NCBI RefSeq assembly: GCF_000739775.1
Contig: NZ_BBJH01000035.1
Span: 1-64,000 of the forward strand
Source: Paraburkholderia heleia NBRC 101817
GTDB lineage: Bacteria > Pseudomonadota > Gammaproteobacteria > Burkholderiales > Burkholderiaceae
Direction: 5' to 3'
DNA: 64,000 nt
Positions 61,441 through 64,000 of this stretch are shown piece after piece. The translations under genes and the position numbers were made by a program. Positions within the stretch are counted from its first letter, which is position 1; each line of letters starts with the position of its first letter. The notes beneath the pieces are model-generated. The model saw only the letters and a list, made by a program, of their open reading frames with translations. It searched no databases and was not told where the DNA came from.

Positions 61441-63225
61441 ATGACCGAGCCCAACGCACGGCGCCTGCGCAGCCAGGAATGGTTCGACGATCCTGCCCAC
61501 GCGGACATGACCGCGCTCTATGTCGAGCGCTTCATGAACTACGGTCTGACCCGGGAAGAACTGCAGTCGGGCCGCCCCATCATCGGCATTGCGCAAACGG
61601 GGAGCGATCTCGCTCCCTGCAACCGTCACCATATCGAGCTTGCCGCCCGCACCAAGGCGGGCATTCGCGACGCGGGCGGCATCCCGATGGAGTTCCCGGT
61701 GCATCCGCTGGCCGAGCAGAGCCGCCGGCCCACGGCAGCGCTCGACCGCAATCTGGCCTATCTGGGTCTCGTCGAGATCCTTCACGGTTTCCCGCTCGAT
61801 GGCGTCGTGCTGACCACCGGTTGCGACAAGACTACGCCCGCTTGCCTGATGGCCGCGGCAACGGTCGATATGCCCGCCATCGTGCTCTCAGGCGGCCCGA
61901 TGCTCGACGGCTGGCATAACGGCCAGCGTGTCGGGTCGGGCACGGTCATCTGGCATGCGCGCAATCTGCTGGCGGCCGGCGAGATCGACTATGAGGGCTT
62001 CATGGAACTGACGACGGCTTCGTCGCCCTCCATTGGGCACTGCAACACGATGGGTACGGCGTTGTCGATGAACAGCCTCGCCGAAGCGCTGGGCATGTCG
62101 CTGCCCGGCTGCGCCAGCATTCCGGCTGCTTACCGCGAGCGAGGGCAGATGGCGTACGCAACGGGCAAGCGCGTTGTCGACCTCGTGCGCTACGACATGC
62201 GGCCTTCGCGCATCATGACGAAGGAGGCGTTCGAGAATGCCATCGTCGTGGCCTCCGCGCTGGGCGCGTCCACCAACTGCCCGCCGCACCTCATTGCCAT
62301 CGCGCGGCACATGGGCATCGAGCTGAGCCTCGAAGACTGGCAGCGCGTTGGTGAACAGGTGCCGCTCATCGTGAACTGCATGCCGGCAGGCGAGTATCTG
62401 GGCGAGAGCTTCCACCGCGCGGGCGGCGTGCCCGGCGTGCTGCGCGAACTCGATCGCGCGGGCCTCGTGCACCGCGAATGCCTCACGGTATCGGGCCGCA
62501 CCGTCGGCGCGATCGCCGACAGCACTCCCGAGCCCGATCGCGAAGTCATCAGGACAACCGATGACCCGCTCAAGCACGGTGCAGGATTCATGGTGCTGTC
62601 GGGCAACTTCTTCGACAGCGCGATCATGAAGATGTCGGTGGTCGGCGACGCCTTCCGGCAAACTTACTTGAGCGAACCGGGCGCGGAAAATACCTTCGAA
62701 GCGCGCGCGATCGTGTTCGACGGTCCCGAGGACTACCACGCGCGCATCAACGATCCGTCGCTCGAAATCGACCAGCACTGCATTCTCGTGATTCGCGGTA
62801 CGGGCACGGTGGGTTATCCGGGCAGCGCCGAAGTCGTGAACATGGCGCCGCCCGCGGAACTGGTGCGCCAGGGCATCACGTCGCTGCCCACGCTCGGCGA
62901 TGGCCGCCAAAGCGGCACGTCGGCGAGCCCGTCGATCCTGAACATGTCGCCCGAGGCGGCGGTGGGCGGCGGCCTCGCGCTGCTGCAAACGGGCGACCGC
63001 ATTCGCGTGGATCTGAATGCGCGCAGCGTGAACGTGCTGGTCGACGAAGCCGAGCTTGCGCGGCGCCGCGAAACTGCGCACTTTGAGATTCCCCCTGCAC
63101 AGACGCCCTGGCAAGAGCTTTACCGCAAGACAGTGGGGCAGCTGTCCACGGGCGGATGCCTGGAACCGGCCACGCTTTATCTGAAAGTCATCGCCGAGCG
63201 CGGCAACCCGCGCCATTCGCATTAA
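61441..63225 (+). CDS. IlvD/Edd-family sugar-acid dehydratase
   Basis: ATG 61441 (MTEPNARRLRSQEWF) gives 594 residues, the pentonate-dehydratase length; the open frame extends upstream to 61258 through the operator, so the short start is preferred. Iron-sulfur cysteines are C60 (SDLAPCNRHH), C128 (TTGCDKTTPAC) and C201 (IGHCNTMGTA), the positions seen in L-arabinonate/D-xylonate dehydratases, with K130 as the likely carbamylated lysine. It removes water from an aldonate to give a 2-keto-3-deoxy acid. The next gene encodes the expected following step. Confidence 0.92.
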   Translation: MTEPNARRLRSQEWFDDPAHADMTALYVERFMNYGLTREELQSGRPIIGIAQTGSDLAPCNRHHIELAARTKAGIRDAGGIPMEFPVHPLAEQSRRPTAALDRNLAYLGLVEILHGFPLDGVVLTTGCDKTTPACLMAAATVDMPAIVLSGGPMLDGWHNGQRVGSGTVIWHARNLLAAGEIDYEGFMELTTASSPSIGHCNTMGTALSMNSLAEALGMSLPGCASIPAAYRERGQMAYATGKRVVDLVRYDMRPSRIMTKEAFENAIVVASALGASTNCPPHLIAIARHMGIELSLEDWQRVGEQVPLIVNCMPAGEYLGESFHRAGGVPGVLRELDRAGLVHRECLTVSGRTVGAIADSTPEPDREVIRTTDDPLKHGAGFMVLSGNFFDSAIMKMSVVGDAFRQTYLSEPGAENTFEARAIVFDGPEDYHARINDPSLEIDQHCILVIRGTGTVGYPGSAEVVNMAPPAELVRQGITSLPTLGDGRQSGTSASPSILNMSPEAAVGGGLALLQTGDRIRVDLNARSVNVLVDEAELARRRETAHFEIPPAQTPWQELYRKTVGQLSTGGCLEPATLYLKVIAERGNPRHSH

Positions 63226-63251
63226 CCTTCGGACACCCAACTGGACGCACC

Positions 63252-64000
63252 ATGACCTCGAACACCCCCTCAAACTGGCTTCCCCGCGATGTTGGGCAGG
63301 CGCTGCTCGTTGGCCGCGTGTGGCGCAAGGCAGGCGAGCATGAAGGCCCCTGCGTCGTGCTCGTGCGCAACGGCGAAGTCATCGATATCACGACCAGCGC
63401 GCCGACCACCGCGGATCTGTTCGACCGCGAGGACATCGCGCAATTCGCGCGCACGGTGAGCGGCGAATCGCTCGGCCCGGTGGAGAAGCTGATCGAAGCG
63501 AATCTGCCCGGCAGCGCGGAGCCCGCGCTGCGTCTGCTCGCGCCCAATGACGTTCAGGCCATCAAGGCCTGCGGCGTGACGTTCGCGGTGAGCCTGATCG
63601 AGCGCGTGATCGAAGAGCAGGCGGGCGGCGATCCCGCGAAAGCGCAGGAAGTGCGCGAAACCATTGCGGCAACGATCGGCACCGATCTCTCGAAGATCGA
63701 GCCGGGCTCGGAAGACGCGATGAAGCTCAAGGCGGAACTCGAGCGGCGCGGCGCGTGGTCCCAGTACATGGAAGTGGGTATCGGGCCCGACGCCGAAGTG
63801 TTTTCGAAGTCGCAGCCCATGTCGGCCGTGGGCTTCGGCGCGGCGGTGGGCTTGCTGGCCGCTTCGGTCTGGAACAACCCGGAGCCGGAAATCGTGCTGG
63901 CCGTGAACAGCCGCGGCGAGATCGTCGGCGCGACGCTCGGCAACGACGTTAATCTGCGCGACATCGAAGGCCGCTCGGCGCTGCTGCTCGGCAAGTGCAA
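63252..64000 (+). CDS. FAH-family 2-keto-3-deoxy-pentonate dehydratase-like (3' end outside window)
   Basis: ATG 63252 opens a frame that runs off the right edge after about 249 residues of an expected 390. Text such as LLVGRVWRKAGEHEGPCVVL, PTTADLFDRED and GVTFAVSLIERVIEE, with later EIVLAVNSRGEIVGATLGND, fits the fumarylacetoacetate-hydrolase-type XylX group that dehydrates 2-keto-3-deoxy-pentonate in the Weimberg route. It lies 26 bases past the dehydratase gene. Confidence 0.85.
   Translation, partial: MTSNTPSNWLPRDVGQALLVGRVWRKAGEHEGPCVVLVRNGEVIDITTSAPTTADLFDREDIAQFARTVSGESLGPVEKLIEANLPGSAEPALRLLAPNDVQAIKACGVTFAVSLIERVIEEQAGGDPAKAQEVRETIAATIGTDLSKIEPGSEDAMKLKAELERRGAWSQYMEVGIGPDAEVFSKSQPMSAVGFGAAVGLLAASVWNNPEPEIVLAVNSRGEIVGATLGNDVNLRDIEGRSALLLGKC

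Noticed and set aside
1..64000. tRNA, rRNA, riboswitch or CRISPR array
   Set aside because: No cloverleaf, rRNA core, repeat-spacer array or known riboswitch pattern was seen by eye on either strand; weak structures could be missed.

Overview
The window is high-GC DNA with long, dense open reading frames. The gene content (a DUF485/solute-symporter pair, a DUF4148 protein, ACS-family MFS carriers, an ImcF-type T6SS segment, pentonate catabolism) fits a soil or plant-associated Burkholderiales genome such as Paraburkholderia or Caballeronia. That assignment rests on gene style only; there is no rRNA or tRNA here.

1-4.3 kb: a LysR regulator diverges from a DUF485 protein, a sodium:solute symporter and a nitrilase. 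4.3-6.2 kb is a scar of gene ends: a cupin piece, an antisense piece, an NDH-2 dehydrogenase without its N-terminus and a transposase remnant.

6.1-19.6 kb is the most notable region, an organonitrogen catabolic island. It encodes an acyl-CoA-dehydrogenase-fold flavoprotein with the active-site signature of nitroalkane oxidase, a truncated haemoglobin, a haem aldoxime dehydratase with all recognised catalytic residues, a signature amidase, a cobalt-type nitrile hydratase (alpha, beta, accessory), an outer-membrane channel-like protein and a nickel/cobalt transporter. Three AraC-type regulators of one architecture, plus a fragment of a fourth, are interspersed. The predicted flow is nitroalkane and/or aldoxime to nitrile to amide to acid, with metal supply encoded in the same run. 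19.7-23.0 kb holds remnants: a CoA-transferase fragment, a frameshifted PhaC-like hydrolase, a SymE-like toxin, an XRE repressor and a primase N-terminus, suggesting eroded mobile DNA.

23-29.2 kb carries a methyltransferase, two related thioredoxin-fold proteins (one fused to a DsbD-like membrane domain), a DUF4148 protein, a secreted hydrolase and an MFS carrier. 29.3-44.7 kb is a minus-strand type VI secretion segment: vgrG, a peptidoglycan effector with M23-like and GH19-like domains, candidate immunity genes, and stacked fragments of vgrG, PAAR and effectors, then an intact PAAR, a membrane protein, tssM, tssF and tssJ. No sheath, tube, baseplate-core or ATPase genes are in view.

45.4-64 kb: MAPEG protein, a frameshifted PAS-GGDEF protein, a PsiE-like protein, an IclR-linked operon (cupin, SDR, MFS, SDR), LysR with a divergent maleylacetate-reductase-like dehydrogenase, an MFS carrier, a CHASE-PAS-GGDEF-EAL protein in tandem with a periplasmic binding protein, and a sugar-acid module (MFS carrier divergent from an IlvD/Edd dehydratase and an FAH-family enzyme) with two matching 14-bp operators between the divergent genes.
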